From assembly GCF_000686805.1 (NCBI RefSeq), contig NZ_JMLP01000015.1, positions 134,533 to 198,532 of the forward strand: a stretch of DNA of 64,000 bases. The letters run 5' to 3'. Position numbers and translations under genes: made by a program. Source of the stretch: Bacillus sp. UNC41MFS5. Its GTDB lineage: Bacteria > Bacillota > Bacilli > Bacillales_B > DSM-18226. The notes below the pieces were generated by a model. That model was not told where the DNA came from and did no database searches. It saw only the letters and a program-made list of their open reading frames with translations. Below, piece by piece: positions 16,457 to 25,689 of the stretch (positions within the stretch are counted from its first letter, which is position 1; every line of letters starts with the position of its first letter).

Positions 16457-17938
16457 ATGTCTAATGAATCACTACAACTACTTTCAATCGGAATCTATAT
16501 AGCCGCTATGCTCTTTATCGGCTGGTATTCCTATCGAAAGACTAGCAATCTTACAGATTACATGCTTGGAGGAAGGTCTCTAGGACCAGCTGTAACCGCA
16601 TTAAGTGCAGGGGCAGCTGATATGAGCGGCTGGCTTCTAATGGGCTTGCCTGGCGGAATTTATGTAACAGGTTTAGCAGACGCCTGGATTGCCATCGGTT
16701 TAACAATTGGCGCGTATCTAAACTGGTTATTGGTGGCACCCCGGTTGCGTTCTTACACTCAAGTGGCCAATGATTCAATCACGATTCCAAGCTACCTTGA
16801 GAACCGTTTTAAAGACAACACAAAATTACTCCGTATTGTTTCGGGTATTGTTATTCTTATTTTCTTTACTTTCTATGTTTCATCAGGAATGGTTTCTGGA
16901 GCTGTCTTTTTTGAAAGTTCGTTTGGCACAAGTTATCATACCGGACTTCTTATTGTTGGCGGCGTTACGGTTGCCTACACCTTATTTGGTGGATTCTTAG
17001 CGGTAAGCTATACAGACTTTATTCAAGGCTTAATGATGTTGATTGCCCTTGCTCTTGTTCCAGCAATTGGCATCTTCCACACAGGGGGTCCTGCTGAAAC
17101 GTTCGAAACGATTCGGGCGATTGATCCTACAAGGCTGGATTTACTAAAAGGGACAACCTTTATAGGCATTATTTCAGCAATGGCCTGGGGCCTAGGCTAT
17201 TTTGGACAGCCCCATATCATTGTCCGCTTTATGGCAATTAAGACAATTAAAGAAACGAAAAGCGCTCGTCGCATTGGTATGGGCTGGATGATTATCTCCC
17301 TTCTTGGTACGATTGCTACCGGGTTTATTGGTATTGCCTTTTTCCATAATAATCCTGAACATGTTTTAAAGAATCCAGAAGCGGTATTTATTGAATTAAG
17401 CCAAATTTTATTCCACCCTCTTTTCGCAGGATTTGCTTTAGCAGCCATTCTCGCAGCGATTATGAGTACGATTTCTTCTCAATTAATCGTCACATCCAGC
17501 GCACTTGTAGAAGATTTATACAAAATGGTGATGAACAAAAATGCGAAAGACAAACAGCTTGTCTTCTTAGGAAGAATGGCGGTTCTTCTCGTTTCTGTCA
17601 TTGCCGCGGCTCTTGCCCTCAAGCAAGATAGCACCATTTTGGATCTTGTCGCATATGCATGGGCAGGCTTCGGCGCTTCTTTCGGGCCAGTGATTCTGTT
17701 AAGTTTATTCTGGAAAAAGTTTACGAATTGGGGCGCCCTTTTCGGGATGATCGTCGGGGCGGTTACCGTAATCGTTTGGAAAAATGTCGGCCTTGGTGAC
17801 ACGCTTTATGAAATTGTCCCTGGCTTTGTTTTCAACCTTATTGTCGGTGTCGTCATCAGCATGCTCACCTATCGAAAAAATGACGAGATTGAAAAGGAAT
17901 TTACTGAAACTGTTCGCTTGTTAAAAAACGATAAATAA
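16457..17938 (+). CDS. putP: Sodium/proline symporter PutP (OpuE-like)
   Basis: This 493-residue sodium:solute symporter of the SSS family has about thirteen hydrophobic segments. Diagnostic stretches are the N-terminal DYMLGGRSLGPAVTALSAGA followed by ADMSGWLLMG, and WGLGYFGQPHIIVRFMAIK in the middle. These match PutP/OpuE, which import proline with sodium as nutrient or osmoprotectant. GGGAGG precedes the ATG. In B. subtilis opuE also lies close upstream of gatCAB. With rocA (36144-37691) the cell could use imported proline, but no proline dehydrogenase is in the window. A terminator follows. Confidence 0.9.
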   Translation: MSNESLQLLSIGIYIAAMLFIGWYSYRKTSNLTDYMLGGRSLGPAVTALSAGAADMSGWLLMGLPGGIYVTGLADAWIAIGLTIGAYLNWLLVAPRLRSYTQVANDSITIPSYLENRFKDNTKLLRIVSGIVILIFFTFYVSSGMVSGAVFFESSFGTSYHTGLLIVGGVTVAYTLFGGFLAVSYTDFIQGLMMLIALALVPAIGIFHTGGPAETFETIRAIDPTRLDLLKGTTFIGIISAMAWGLGYFGQPHIIVRFMAIKTIKETKSARRIGMGWMIISLLGTIATGFIGIAFFHNNPEHVLKNPEAVFIELSQILFHPLFAGFALAAILAAIMSTISSQLIVTSSALVEDLYKMVMNKNAKDKQLVFLGRMAVLLVSVIAAALALKQDSTILDLVAYAWAGFGASFGPVILLSLFWKKFTNWGALFGMIVGAVTVIVWKNVGLGDTLYEIVPGFVFNLIVGVVISMLTYRKNDEIEKEFTETVRLLKNDK

Positions 17939-17940
17939 TA

Positions 17941-17972
17941 AATACGCTCGGATCCCATTGATCCGAGCGTAT
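17941..17972. terminator. Bidirectional terminator between putP and DUF1697 gene
   Basis: A perfect 12-bp stem, TACGCTCGGATC / GATCCGAGCGTA, is followed by TTTAATTTT on the plus strand. It starts 3 bases after the putP stop and ends at the convergent gene's stop codon. Confidence 0.85.
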
Positions 17973-18506
17973 TTAATTTTCTATCATGGTCGATAGTTTT
18001 ATGACAGTTTTCCAATTACGCACTGTCGCCGGAACCTCTAGTTTTGGGAGCTGAGCTGCTAGTTTTGAATCGAGAATACTTTGCCTTAGATACAGATAAA
18101 CTTCCTTTCCATTAATAAAACATTCGTCCGGTTCACTTTTGAAACTACGTAAATATTCTATTTTCTCTTGGGAAGGTTCGTCTGCCAAAAAGGCTAGTTG
18201 GATACTCTCGCCTTCTTTCAATGATTCCATAGAGTAGGGGCAATTACGGATAATCTGCTCGTATTCCTCAGCTGTTCTTAGAATAACAGGGACGGGGAAA
18301 CCAAATGTCTTACTTATTTCCTCCTCTAATCGTTGGCTAAGCCGAGCGGAATCATCACTTGCTTCAAACAAAACATTGCCACTTTGAATATATGTTTTTA
18401 CTTTTTCTAATCCGATCGTTTCTAATAGATTTTTTAAATCAGCCATTTTGATCCGATTATTCTTGCCAACATTAATACCTCTCAGCAGCGCAATATAAAT
18501 AGTCAT
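17973..18506 (-). CDS. DUF1697 domain protein
   Basis: The 177-residue protein starts MTIYIALLRGINVGKNNRIK, with the LRGINVGG-like signature of DUF1697, followed by YIQSGNVLFEA, another conserved block, and a C-terminal TVIKLSTM. The family is widespread and has no established function. There is no signal peptide or TM segment. It is convergent with putP and divergent from the VOC gene (145-base gap). Confidence 0.82.
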   Translation of the reverse strand: MTIYIALLRGINVGKNNRIKMADLKNLLETIGLEKVKTYIQSGNVLFEASDDSARLSQRLEEEISKTFGFPVPVILRTAEEYEQIIRNCPYSMESLKEGESIQLAFLADEPSQEKIEYLRSFKSEPDECFINGKEVYLYLRQSILDSKLAAQLPKLEVPATVRNWKTVIKLSTMIEN

Positions 18507-18651
18507 TTATGAACCTCGCTTCTTTTGATATACATCATACTAAAATCTTACCATTTATTTGTGGATTTAAACGATCCGCAGGTTTGGGAGGATAATATGA
18601 TTCATTCAGAGAAAATTAGAATCATAAATATTTTTATGGAGGGATTTGCTC

Positions 18652-19083
18652 ATGGTTCCACAAAGAGTTAGTTTGCTTACAATTGGCGCATATGATTTGC
18701 CTGTACTTAGGAAATTTTATCAAACATTGGGATGGGAGGAAACGGAAATAAGCTCGGACCAATTCGCTGTATTTAAAACGGCGGGCGTCCTGCTTTCGTT
18801 ATACCCGATTGCCGAGTTAGCAAAGGATGCCGGCATTGAATTTACACACTCTCCTGAGAGCTTTCATGGTGTGACCTTTTCTATTAACGTAGATCAACAG
18901 GAACAAGTTGATACAACGGTAGAAAAGATTCGCAGCGCAGGGGCAAAAATACTGCGAGAGCCAAGTGATGTCTTCTGGGGCGGACGCATAGCCTATTTTG
19001 CTGACCCTGAAAATAACCTCTGGGAAGTTGCTTGGAACCCTTCAGCCATTTTTGATGAGCGCGGTGCGATGGTATCCTTCTAA
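18652..19083 (+). CDS. VOC superfamily (glyoxalase/bleomycin resistance-like) protein
   Basis: The 143-residue protein has two beta-alpha-beta-beta-beta modules typical of the vicinal-oxygen-chelate fold: the first from VSLLTIGAYDLPVLRKFYQT and the second ending in RIAYFADPENNLWEVAWNP. The glutamate in WEVAWNP is the usual second-half metal ligand. Substrate unknown. The ATG at 18652 follows GGAGGGA at 7 bases; the upstream TTG is less likely. The palindrome-element cluster begins directly downstream. Confidence 0.82.
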   Translation: MVPQRVSLLTIGAYDLPVLRKFYQTLGWEETEISSDQFAVFKTAGVLLSLYPIAELAKDAGIEFTHSPESFHGVTFSINVDQQEQVDTTVEKIRSAGAKILREPSDVFWGGRIAYFADPENNLWEVAWNPSAIFDERGAMVSF

Positions 19084-19107
19084 GAAAGAGCTTAATTCTT
19101 ACACGAC

Positions 19108-19651
19108 TCGACTATTTTCAGCTAATAATAATACTAACTAAACGTTTGATTAGTAATTGATTCAGCCCTTTTAAATAAAGGGTTTTTCTATGTAATCAGG
19201 CAAAAAGCTTGTCGCTAAATGGGGCAACATAACTACCCAAATGCCTTTTTTCTTACTACTTTTACATTTTTCGACCATCAGCAAACTAATTAAACGTTTA
19301 ATTAAAAAGGCTAAATACCCTGCTGTATTAAGCTTTTAATGCAAAAACCACTAAAAATATTGTTGAATTTACACACTTTAGAAAAACTAACCAAACGTTT
19401 GATTAGTTAGCCATGAAGCCATATAACTAAATGGTTTCAGCCCTATATTGTGAAAACTCTTTGTCGACCCAGTTATCATTTTCCACGAGAAAAAATAAAA
19501 AACGTGTCGATTCTAAAATTTCCTTAGGGAAATCCTTATGCTTCGACACCATTCCTGATTATTCCTTACTAACCAAACGTTTGATTAGATACAGGATAAA
19601 CCCTTTTAACATATAGGTTTTTTCCCGGGAAATGGCGAAAACAATGTCGAA
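19108..19651. repeat. Four diverged copies of a structured palindromic element
   Basis: Four palindromes related to CTAACCAAACGTTTGATTAG are centred at 19143/4, 19295/6, 19396/7 and 19578/9. Each is followed at a constant 67-70 bases by GTCG (GTTG in copy 2). Copies 1 and 4 have CGAC at 31-34 bases to the left. Between palindrome and GTCG lies a second hairpin whose stem sequence differs but whose pairing is kept: CCCTTT/AAAGGG in copy 1, GAAGCCAT/ATGGTTTC in copy 3, AAACC/GGTTT in copy 4. No ORF or terminator run is present. I do not recognise the family. It fills the whole 619-base gap between the VOC gene and the gatB terminator. Confidence 0.6.
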
Positions 19652-19664
19652 CTCCGCTCGACAT

Positions 19665-19697
19665 AAAAAAAGCTGGCAGACTGCATTCTGCCAGCTT
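19665..19697 (-). terminator. Terminator of the gatCAB operon
   Basis: On the minus strand AGCTGGCAGA / TCTGCCAGCT with a short loop is followed by seven T. It starts 6 bases after the gatB stop codon. Confidence 0.92.
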
Positions 19698-19702
19698 TCG
19701 TA

Positions 19703-21130
19703 TTAACGCTTTTGTAGTTCTTGCTGTAACAACTGATTAACCATTTGTGGATTGGCCTGACCCTTCGTTGCTTTCATTAATTGTCCTACTAAGAAACCAA
19801 CTGCTTTGTTTTTCCCATTCTTAAAGTCTTCAATCGATTGTGGATTCGCATCCAACACCTCTGAAATAATTTTAAGAAGTGTGCCTTCATCAGAAATTTG
19901 AACAAGTCCCTTGTCCTTCACAATTTGCTCGGCATCGCCGCCATTTTCAATCAAGTCTTTAAAAACGGTTTTAGCAATTTTCGAAGAAATCGTGCCATTT
20001 CCGATCAACTTAATCATGCTTGCTAGACCTTCTGGAGTTAAGGCTACTTGGTGAAGTTCCTTTTGCTCAGCATTCAAGTAGGCAGAAACATCCCCCATGA
20101 TCCAGTTCGAGGCAAGCTTTGCATCCGCTCCGCCATTAACAGTTGCTTCAAAGAAATCTGACATTTCTTTCGTAACCGTTAGCACCTTTGCATCGTAAAC
20201 AGGCAGTCCAAGTTCATCAATATAACGCTTTTGACGCTGATCAGGAAGCTCTGGAATTTCAGCACGTATCCGTGCTTTCCAGTCTTCATCAATGTACAAA
20301 TCCATTAAATCTGGCTCAGGGAAGTAACGGTAATCATCCGAACCTTCTTTGACCCTCATCAACAGAGTAGCCCCTGTTGCTTCATCAAAACGGCGTGTTT
20401 CCTGGTCGATTGTACCTCCCGCAGAAACCACTTCTCGTTGACGCTTCTCTTCATATTCAAGACCTTTACGGACGAAATTGAACGAGTTGAGGTTTTTCAG
20501 TTCTGTTTTTGTTCCGAATTCTTTTTGTCCAACAGGACGAATCGAAATATTCGCATCACAACGGAGTGAACCCTCTTCCATTTTACAATCGGAAACGCCT
20601 GTATATTGAATAATGGATTTTAATTTTTCAAGATACGCATAAGCCTCATCAGGTGTACGGATATCTGGTTCAGAAACAATCTCAACAAGCGGAGTACCCT
20701 GACGGTTGTAATCACATAGTGAATATCCTTTGCCATGGTTCAGCTTTCCTGCATCTTCTTCCAAGTGGATGCGCGTAATGCCAATTCGTTTGGTATAGCC
20801 ATTTACCTCAATATCAATATAGCCATGCTCTCCGATTGGCTTATCAAATTGGGAAATCTGGTAGGCCTTAGGATTATCCGGGTAAAAGTAATTCTTGCGG
20901 TCAAACTTGGTATGAGTAGCAACCTCACAATTAATCGCCATCGCTGCTTTTATCCCGAATTCTACCGCTTTTTTATTAAGGACAGGTAATACACCAGGGT
21001 AGCCAAGGTCGATAACGCTTGTATTTGTATTCGGTTCAGCCCCAAAATGATTTGGGCTCGCCGAGAAAATCTTAGATTCTGTTTTTAACTCTACATGGAC
21101 CTCAAGTCCAATCACTGTTTCAAATTCCAT
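19703..21130 (-). CDS. gatB: Asp-tRNA(Asn)/Glu-tRNA(Gln) amidotransferase subunit B
   Basis: GatB binds and activates the misacylated tRNA within the GatCAB complex. The 475-residue protein begins [20 protein letters not shown] and carries the signature [18 protein letters not shown], with the YqeY-like tail domain (about 330-475) that binds tRNA. The ATG at 21130 follows GGGGG at 8 bases; a GTG at 21139 lies inside the ribosome binding site region. It is third in gatC-gatA-gatB and ends at a strong terminator. Bacilli without glutaminyl-tRNA synthetase need this complex for Gln-tRNA. Confidence 0.97.
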   Translation of the reverse strand: MEFETVIGLEVHVELKTESKIFSASPNHFGAEPNTNTSVIDLGYPGVLPVLNKKAVEFGIKAAMAINCEVATHTKFDRKNYFYPDNPKAYQISQFDKPIGEHGYIDIEVNGYTKRIGITRIHLEEDAGKLNHGKGYSLCDYNRQGTPLVEIVSEPDIRTPDEAYAYLEKLKSIIQYTGVSDCKMEEGSLRCDANISIRPVGQKEFGTKTELKNLNSFNFVRKGLEYEEKRQREVVSAGGTIDQETRRFDEATGATLLMRVKEGSDDYRYFPEPDLMDLYIDEDWKARIRAEIPELPDQRQKRYIDELGLPVYDAKVLTVTKEMSDFFEATVNGGADAKLASNWIMGDVSAYLNAEQKELHQVALTPEGLASMIKLIGNGTISSKIAKTVFKDLIENGGDAEQIVKDKGLVQISDEGTLLKIISEVLDANPQSIEDFKNGKNKAVGFLVGQLMKATKGQANPQMVNQLLQQELQKR

Positions 21131-21142
21131 TATCTTCACCCC

Positions 21143-22600
21143 CTATAATTCCGGCTTTTCTTTATGAAAGTCTGTTGCCTGTTCAAATGCATGTGCTACA
21201 CGATAGATCGTTGTTTCATCAAAATACTTGCCGATGATTTGTAATCCTAACGGTAACCCGCTATCAAAGCCGCATGGAACCGATATTCCTGGTAAACCCG
21301 CAAGATTAAGAGGAATGGTTAAAATATCATTGGCGTACATCGTTAATGGGTCCTCAATATTTTCACCTATTTTAAAAGCAGGTGTTGGGGTGGTAGGTCC
21401 AATGATTACATCATATTTTGCAAAGATATTTTCAAAGTCTTGCTTGATTAAAGTCCGTACCTGCTGTGCTTTTTTGTAATAAGCATCATAGTACCCTGAA
21501 CTTAGCGCAAACGTACCAAGCATAATCCGGCGTTTTACTTCATCACCAAAGCCTTCTGCACGGGATTTTTTATATAAATCGATTAATGTTTCAGCATCTT
21601 TTGAGCGATAGCCGTAACGGACTCCGTCGAAACGGGCAAGGTTGGCTGATGCTTCAGATGAAGACAGCAAATAGTATGCTGCTAGCGCATACTTGGAATG
21701 CGGCAGGGAAACTTCTTCCCATGTTGCACCAAGACCCTCGAGTACTTTTAAGGCATTTAAGACGGACTGTTTTACTGATTCGCTGACACCTTCACCAAGA
21801 TACTCTTTTGGTACAGCGATTTTGAGGCCCTTCACATCACCAGTTAAACCACTCGCAAAGTTTGGTACATCCACATTCGCAGAGGTCGAATCCATAGGAT
21901 CGAGGCCGGAAATTGCTTGAAGCAGGTAGGCATTGTCCTCCACTGTTCTAGTAATTGGTCCAATTTGATCAAGGGATGAAGCGAAGGCAACGAGACCAAA
22001 CCGGGAAACACGTCCATAGGTTGGTTTCATTCCTACGACACCACAAAAAGAAGCTGGCTGACGGATGGAACCGCCCGTATCAGAACCAAGCGAAAACAGG
22101 ACCTCTCCTGCTGCTACAGATGCGGCTGAACCGCCTGAAGAGCCACCTGGAACTGTCTCAAGATTCCATGGATTACGTGTCGTTTGGTAATGGGAATTTT
22201 CGTTGGAAGACCCCATTGCAAACTCATCCATATTTAGCTTTCCAATCGTTACCGTTTCTGCTTGCTGCAGTTTCTGAACAACGGTCGCATCATAAATCGG
22301 ATCAAAGTTTTCAAGGATTTTACTCGCACAAGTTGTCCTAAGTCCTTTTGTAACTAAGTTATCTTTTAAGCCAATCGGCATCCCAAATAGCAAACCTTTG
22401 GCAGTCTCACTATTGATTTTCTCATCTAAAACTTTCGCTGAAAGACGTGCCCGCTCTTCATCTAACGTTAAAAACGCCTGAACTTTATCTTCAACTTGTC
22501 CAATTCTCTTATAGGATTCATCGACAAGATCGGATACTTTTAGTTCCTTCTTTGTAAAAAGTTCATGTAGGTCTGAAACTTTATAATCAAATAAACTCAC
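21143..22600 (-). CDS. gatA: Asp-tRNA(Asn)/Glu-tRNA(Gln) amidotransferase subunit A
   Basis: GatA is the glutaminase of GatCAB and releases ammonia for transamidation. The 485-residue amidase-signature protein shows the Lys-Ser-Ser triad as K79 (GLKDNLVT), S154 ([15 protein letters not shown]) and S178 ([16 protein letters not shown]). The start is GTG at 22600, 8 bases after AGGAGG; this site lies within the last codons of gatC, so the genes are closely coupled. Length is as expected for Bacillus GatA. Confidence 0.97.
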   Translation of the reverse strand: MSLFDYKVSDLHELFTKKELKVSDLVDESYKRIGQVEDKVQAFLTLDEERARLSAKVLDEKINSETAKGLLFGMPIGLKDNLVTKGLRTTCASKILENFDPIYDATVVQKLQQAETVTIGKLNMDEFAMGSSNENSHYQTTRNPWNLETVPGGSSGGSAASVAAGEVLFSLGSDTGGSIRQPASFCGVVGMKPTYGRVSRFGLVAFASSLDQIGPITRTVEDNAYLLQAISGLDPMDSTSANVDVPNFASGLTGDVKGLKIAVPKEYLGEGVSESVKQSVLNALKVLEGLGATWEEVSLPHSKYALAAYYLLSSSEASANLARFDGVRYGYRSKDAETLIDLYKKSRAEGFGDEVKRRIMLGTFALSSGYYDAYYKKAQQVRTLIKQDFENIFAKYDVIIGPTTPTPAFKIGENIEDPLTMYANDILTIPLNLAGLPGISVPCGFDSGLPLGLQIIGKYFDETTIYRVAHAFEQATDFHKEKPEL

Positions 22601-22603
22601 CTT

Positions 22604-22903
22604 TTAATCCTCCTTTCCCATAATCGATGGTACTTTAATCTGTCCGTCCTGATGCAGAGGTGCATTTTTTAGTACCTCTTCACGCGATAAACCAGGTTTG
22701 GATTTATCTTCACGCAAGACATTTTTCATATCCAGCACATGGTATGTAGGTTCCACATTTTCCGTATCCAATTCATTTAACTGTTCAGCAAAGGTAATAA
22801 TCGCATCCAGTTGCTTCGTAAACATGTCTGTTTCTTCTTCGGTTATGGCCAATCGTGCCAGATTGGCTACATGCTTTACCTGATCCTTTGAAATTCGTGA
22901 CAT
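22604..22903 (-). CDS. gatC: Asp-tRNA(Asn)/Glu-tRNA(Gln) amidotransferase subunit C
   Basis: GatC is the small linker subunit that wraps around the GatA/GatB interface. The 99-residue protein starts [20 protein letters not shown] and contains the family motif [20 protein letters not shown] and the C-terminal [20 protein letters not shown]. It is the first gene of the gatCAB operon, and the gatA ribosome binding site overlaps its end. Confidence 0.95.
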   Translation of the reverse strand: MSRISKDQVKHVANLARLAITEEETDMFTKQLDAIITFAEQLNELDTENVEPTYHVLDMKNVLREDKSKPGLSREEVLKNAPLHQDGQIKVPSIMGKED

Positions 22904-23138
22904 AGTATAACCCCCTATCCCTTCAATCTTGTCATATCAATACTAATGATGATACCAAACTTTTCCGCTTTACCGCAATGATTCCATCATCAGTATGGGC
23001 AAGGGAATTGATTTTTGTTCATAATTCTTAAAATTTCAGTCTATTTTTCTCTTATTAATACAATTTTTTCCTAATAAGTTTATCACAGACATTCTCGGCA
23101 ACTTCCCTTATAATGGTCATGGATGGGAGGGCTTCTGA

Positions 23139-23795
23139 ATGAAAAAACGAAGACGAAAGAAATTCAAAACCTTTTTTGTGCTGTTCATCCTTTTTTGCGC
23201 CTTAGCTTTGTTCCAAAATTATTTTCAACAACAAGGCTCCCTTGATATAGTGAAAAACGATCCATTTGCTGATGTTAAAAAATACCGTTCCCTCATACAT
23301 GATGAATTAGCGAAATATCATTTGGAAAGTCATACTACAGTAGTTATCGCTTTAATGCAGCAGGAAAGCCGCGGCAAAGGCGGAGACCCTATGCAGGCGT
23401 CGGAATCGGCAGGGTTGGCAAGAAATACAATAACAGATCCGCAAAAAAGTATTCAGGTTGGTGTGAAACATTTTCAGCGCGTCCTCAGTTATGGGAATAA
23501 GAAAAAAGTAGATTTCCAGGCCGTTATCCAGTCTTACAACATGGGAATTGGTTATATCGACTATGTTGCAGAGCATGGCGGGAAGCATAGTGAGGCGTTG
23601 GCGAAGGAATTTTCTCTCCAGCAGGTAAAAGAAAAGCCGACTATTTATACATGTGGCGGCAATAAAAATAATTTTCGCTACCCATATTGCTATGGTGATT
23701 TCACCTATAGTACAAAGGTAACGAAAAATATTCAATTATTAGCGGACAGCGTTCCTGTTACGGGTGAAGAAGAAACCACCGGTGAATCGTTTTGA
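23139..23795 (+). CDS. Membrane-anchored lysozyme-like lytic transglycosylase
   Basis: The 218-residue protein has a very basic N-terminus (MKKRRRKKFK) and a TM anchor (about 11-28), then a lysozyme-like domain (about 47-185) of the kind found in CwlT and Tn916-type proteins. The putative catalytic glutamate lies in MQQESRGKGGDPMQASESAG, with QSYNMGIGYIDYV as the typical second motif. It should cut peptidoglycan glycan strands outside the membrane. There is no NlpC/P60 second domain, unlike CwlT. A terminator overlaps its last codons. Confidence 0.85.
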   Translation: MKKRRRKKFKTFFVLFILFCALALFQNYFQQQGSLDIVKNDPFADVKKYRSLIHDELAKYHLESHTTVVIALMQQESRGKGGDPMQASESAGLARNTITDPQKSIQVGVKHFQRVLSYGNKKKVDFQAVIQSYNMGIGYIDYVAEHGGKHSEALAKEFSLQQVKEKPTIYTCGGNKNNFRYPYCYGDFTYSTKVTKNIQLLADSVPVTGEEETTGESF

Positions 23796-23813
23796 GGATT
23801 CATCGGTGGTTTT
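23776..23813. terminator. Bidirectional terminator overlapping the end of the lysozyme-like gene
   Basis: AACCACCGGTGAATC and GATTCATCGGTGGTT form a long stem, followed by TTTTT on the plus strand. The 5' arm lies inside the last codons of the plus-strand gene. It also serves the convergent vanZ-like gene. Confidence 0.85.
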
Positions 23814-23817
23814 TGAA

Positions 23818-24312
23818 TTAATTGATATTTTCGGTCATATTCTTCTTTTTAAAACGGCTGAACAGAAGAACAAGTTTAATCGGCAAAAGCCCTAGGATTC
23901 CACCCAGCGTATTTAATATTAAATCGTCCACATCGAAGCTGCCAAACTCAAATACCAGTTGCAGCAGTTCAAATGTCAGACTTAAGGTAAAGGTGGCAAG
24001 GGTGACGGCGCTAAGTTTTTGAAACTTCTTCGCCAGCAATGGTAAGATGAATCCGAACGGCATAAAACCGATGATATTCCCTGCTAGGTTTTCAATCCGA
24101 ATAATTAAATTGATATCAGCTAAAAACAGGTAAAAATTAATCGTTTTAAAAGGGACAAAATTATTCGACCGCCAGTGGTATTCATCATACGTAAAGTTGA
24201 AATGATTAATAATCTCAGATAACGGAATGTATTTAAACAAAATTAATTTTGAAAGAATCGCTAAATATAAACAAAGAATTAGGAAAAGAGTCATTTTATA
24301 AATAATTTTCAT
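23818..24312 (-). CDS. VanZ-like family membrane protein
   Basis: The 164-residue protein has four to five hydrophobic segments and the VanZ-family pattern: NNFVPFKTI, then NLAGNIIGFMPFGFILPLL, FELLQLVFEFGSFDVDDLIL and NTLGGILG. VanZ proteins are linked to teicoplanin resistance in enterococci, but most family members in Bacillus have no assigned role. It is convergent with the lysozyme-like gene and divergent from the OsmC gene. Confidence 0.85.
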   Translation of the reverse strand: MKIIYKMTLFLILCLYLAILSKLILFKYIPLSEIINHFNFTYDEYHWRSNNFVPFKTINFYLFLADINLIIRIENLAGNIIGFMPFGFILPLLAKKFQKLSAVTLATFTLSLTFELLQLVFEFGSFDVDDLILNTLGGILGLLPIKLVLLFSRFKKKNMTENIN

Positions 24313-24403
24313 TCATCACTGCTCCATTTATTACATATCAAAAATAACCTTACCATATTTTTTAACCGTCGTGGGAGCAAAACTGGAATTGGAGGAATTT
24401 AGA

Positions 24404-24856
24404 ATGTCTGAACATGTTTTTCATTTAAAGGCAAACTGGCCGGGTTTACGGAATGATGTTGGAGAGATTGAGGCAGGGAATTTAGTCACGAAGGTCTCCA
24501 TACCGCCAGAAATGGATGGCCCTGGTATTGGCACGAATCCAGATGAGATGCTGCTGGGGGCTGCCGCGACCTGCTATATTATTACTCTTGCGGCAATGCT
24601 GGAACGGAGCAGTTTAGAGAAGGAAAGCCTAACGATGGAGTCGGAAGGCATTGTCGATGTTACCAAGGGGGTTTTTACCTATAAAAAGATTATTCATCGA
24701 CCATATCTTGTCCTGAAATCAGGTGCACCGAAAAAAGATGTTGAGATGGCTGTGAGGCTTGCCAAAAAAGCGGAGACATCATGCATGATCAGCCGCGCGA
24801 TTCAGGGGAATGTGGAGATAGAACTGCAGGCTACGGTGGAAGTAGCAGTTGAGTGA
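24404..24856 (+). CDS. OsmC/Ohr family peroxiredoxin-like protein
   Basis: The 150-residue protein has the two conserved cysteines of OsmC/Ohr hydroperoxide reductases: one in LLGAAATCYIITLAAMLE and one in AKKAETSCMISRAIQGNVEI. These proteins reduce organic hydroperoxides with a dithiol partner. Sequence alone does not separate Ohr, OsmC and YhfA-type subgroups; the short N-terminus and LSSxG-free layout fit the general OsmC group. The ATG at 24404 lies 8 bases after GGAGG. A plus-strand terminator follows. Confidence 0.85.
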   Translation: MSEHVFHLKANWPGLRNDVGEIEAGNLVTKVSIPPEMDGPGIGTNPDEMLLGAAATCYIITLAAMLERSSLEKESLTMESEGIVDVTKGVFTYKKIIHRPYLVLKSGAPKKDVEMAVRLAKKAETSCMISRAIQGNVEIELQATVEVAVE

Positions 24857-24901
24857 AAAAGAAAAGTACTAGAAACAGTGTGTTCTCTGGGATGACGCTT
24901 T

Positions 24902-24936
24902 TGGTCCTCATGACTATCTCATGAGGACCATTGTTT
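24902..24936 (+). terminator. Terminator of the OsmC-family gene
   Basis: A perfect 12-bp stem TGGTCCTCATGA / TCATGAGGACCA with a 5-base loop is followed by TTGTTTT on the plus strand. Confidence 0.8.
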
Positions 24937-25373
24937 TAGCGGTTAAATAATTTTGAAAAGAATCCCTTGCTCTTTTTACCTTCATCCTTGACCATTTTTG
25001 GTTCCTTGTTAGTAATATATATATCTTCCTTATCAATCGCGTGGTCCATGGCTAATACTAAGCCGATTTCCGAGTCGTGGTCTTTATTGGTCACAAGGGT
25101 GTGTTCAATTTTATATTTTGTGGCCAGTTTTACATATTTTGAAAGGGTTTCATAACTCATATTTCCATTTAAGAAAAGGTGGGACTGCGGCTTTTCCTTC
25201 ATCTGCTTCTCAACTTGGGGATATACGTTTGCTTCTGCCACTTGGCTTTTTGTCAGAGCTACGACAATCCGCTCTCGGAGCGTACCTAAGAATTTCCGGC
25301 GCTCATCTGGTTTTGTTTGTAGCGGTCCATAGATTCCCTGCTGTAAAACCTCGTCAACGGTTGTCTTTTTCAA
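24936..25373 (-). CDS. yueI: YueI family protein
   Basis: The 145-residue protein matches YueI (DUF1694): KKTTVDEVLQQGIYGPLQTK, then PDERRKFLGTLRERIVVALT, followed by a conserved acidic or basic end (KKSKGFFSKLFNR). Function is unknown. GGAG within ATGGAG lies 8 bases before a TTG at 25373, which would give MKKTTVDEV as in relatives; the ATG at 25388 is itself part of that ribosome binding site, so TTG is preferred. In B. subtilis yueI is next to pncA/pncB (yueJK); here they are 16 kb apart. A 21-nt repeat array lies directly upstream. Confidence 0.82.
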   Translation of the reverse strand: MKKTTVDEVLQQGIYGPLQTKPDERRKFLGTLRERIVVALTKSQVAEANVYPQVEKQMKEKPQSHLFLNGNMSYETLSKYVKLATKYKIEHTLVTNKDHDSEIGLVLAMDHAIDKEDIYITNKEPKMVKDEGKKSKGFFSKLFNR

Positions 25374-25470
25374 ATAAATCAACTCCATATAAAGGCTATT
25401 ATTATCTATGATGATACCCTAAAAAACGTTCCATACCAAAAAGTGGGTTTCCGAGGTGGGCAAATTAATC

Positions 25471-25659
25471 TAATCGAGAGTAAATTTGGCTTATCCGCTA
25501 GTAAATTCAAACCATCCGCCAGTAAGCTTGGCCTATCCGCCAGTAAACCGCCCCCTTCCACCAGTAAACCACCCTATTCCGCCAGTAAACCGCCCCCTTC
25601 CGCCAGTAAACCGCCCCCTTCCGCCAGTAAACCACCCTATTCCCCCAGCAAAAAATCCT
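25471..25659. repeat. Tandem array of nine 21-nt units (consensus core CCGCCAGTAAAC)
   Basis: Eight good units and one worn unit follow with an exact 21-nt period, aligned on TCCGCCAGTAAACC. Units 4, 6, 7 and 8 are nearly identical; units 1-3 are more diverged. The array fills the 301-base gap between aceA (stop at 25690) and yueI. Because 21 is a multiple of 3, all frames stay open and give a spurious 7-residue repeat ORF; no ribosome binding site precedes it. Two other arrays in the window share the same period (37909-38013, 48424-48570). Confidence 0.9.
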
Positions 25660-25689
25660 TCCCCCATAAATCGAGAGAAGGATCGACTC

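Noticed and set aside
19133..19590. Palindromes as transcription terminators
   Set aside because: They have no loop and no adjacent T run; the real gatB terminator is separate at 19665-19697.
19540..19660. Spo0A boxes (TTCGACA, TGTCGAA)
   Set aside because: The heptamers match, but they recur at fixed distance from the palindromes and look like part of the repeated element. No sporulation gene is adjacent. Kept only as a possibility in the finding.
23818..24312. Teicoplanin resistance gene vanZ
   Set aside because: Only family-level VanZ similarity is visible and no other van gene is present, so resistance is not supported.
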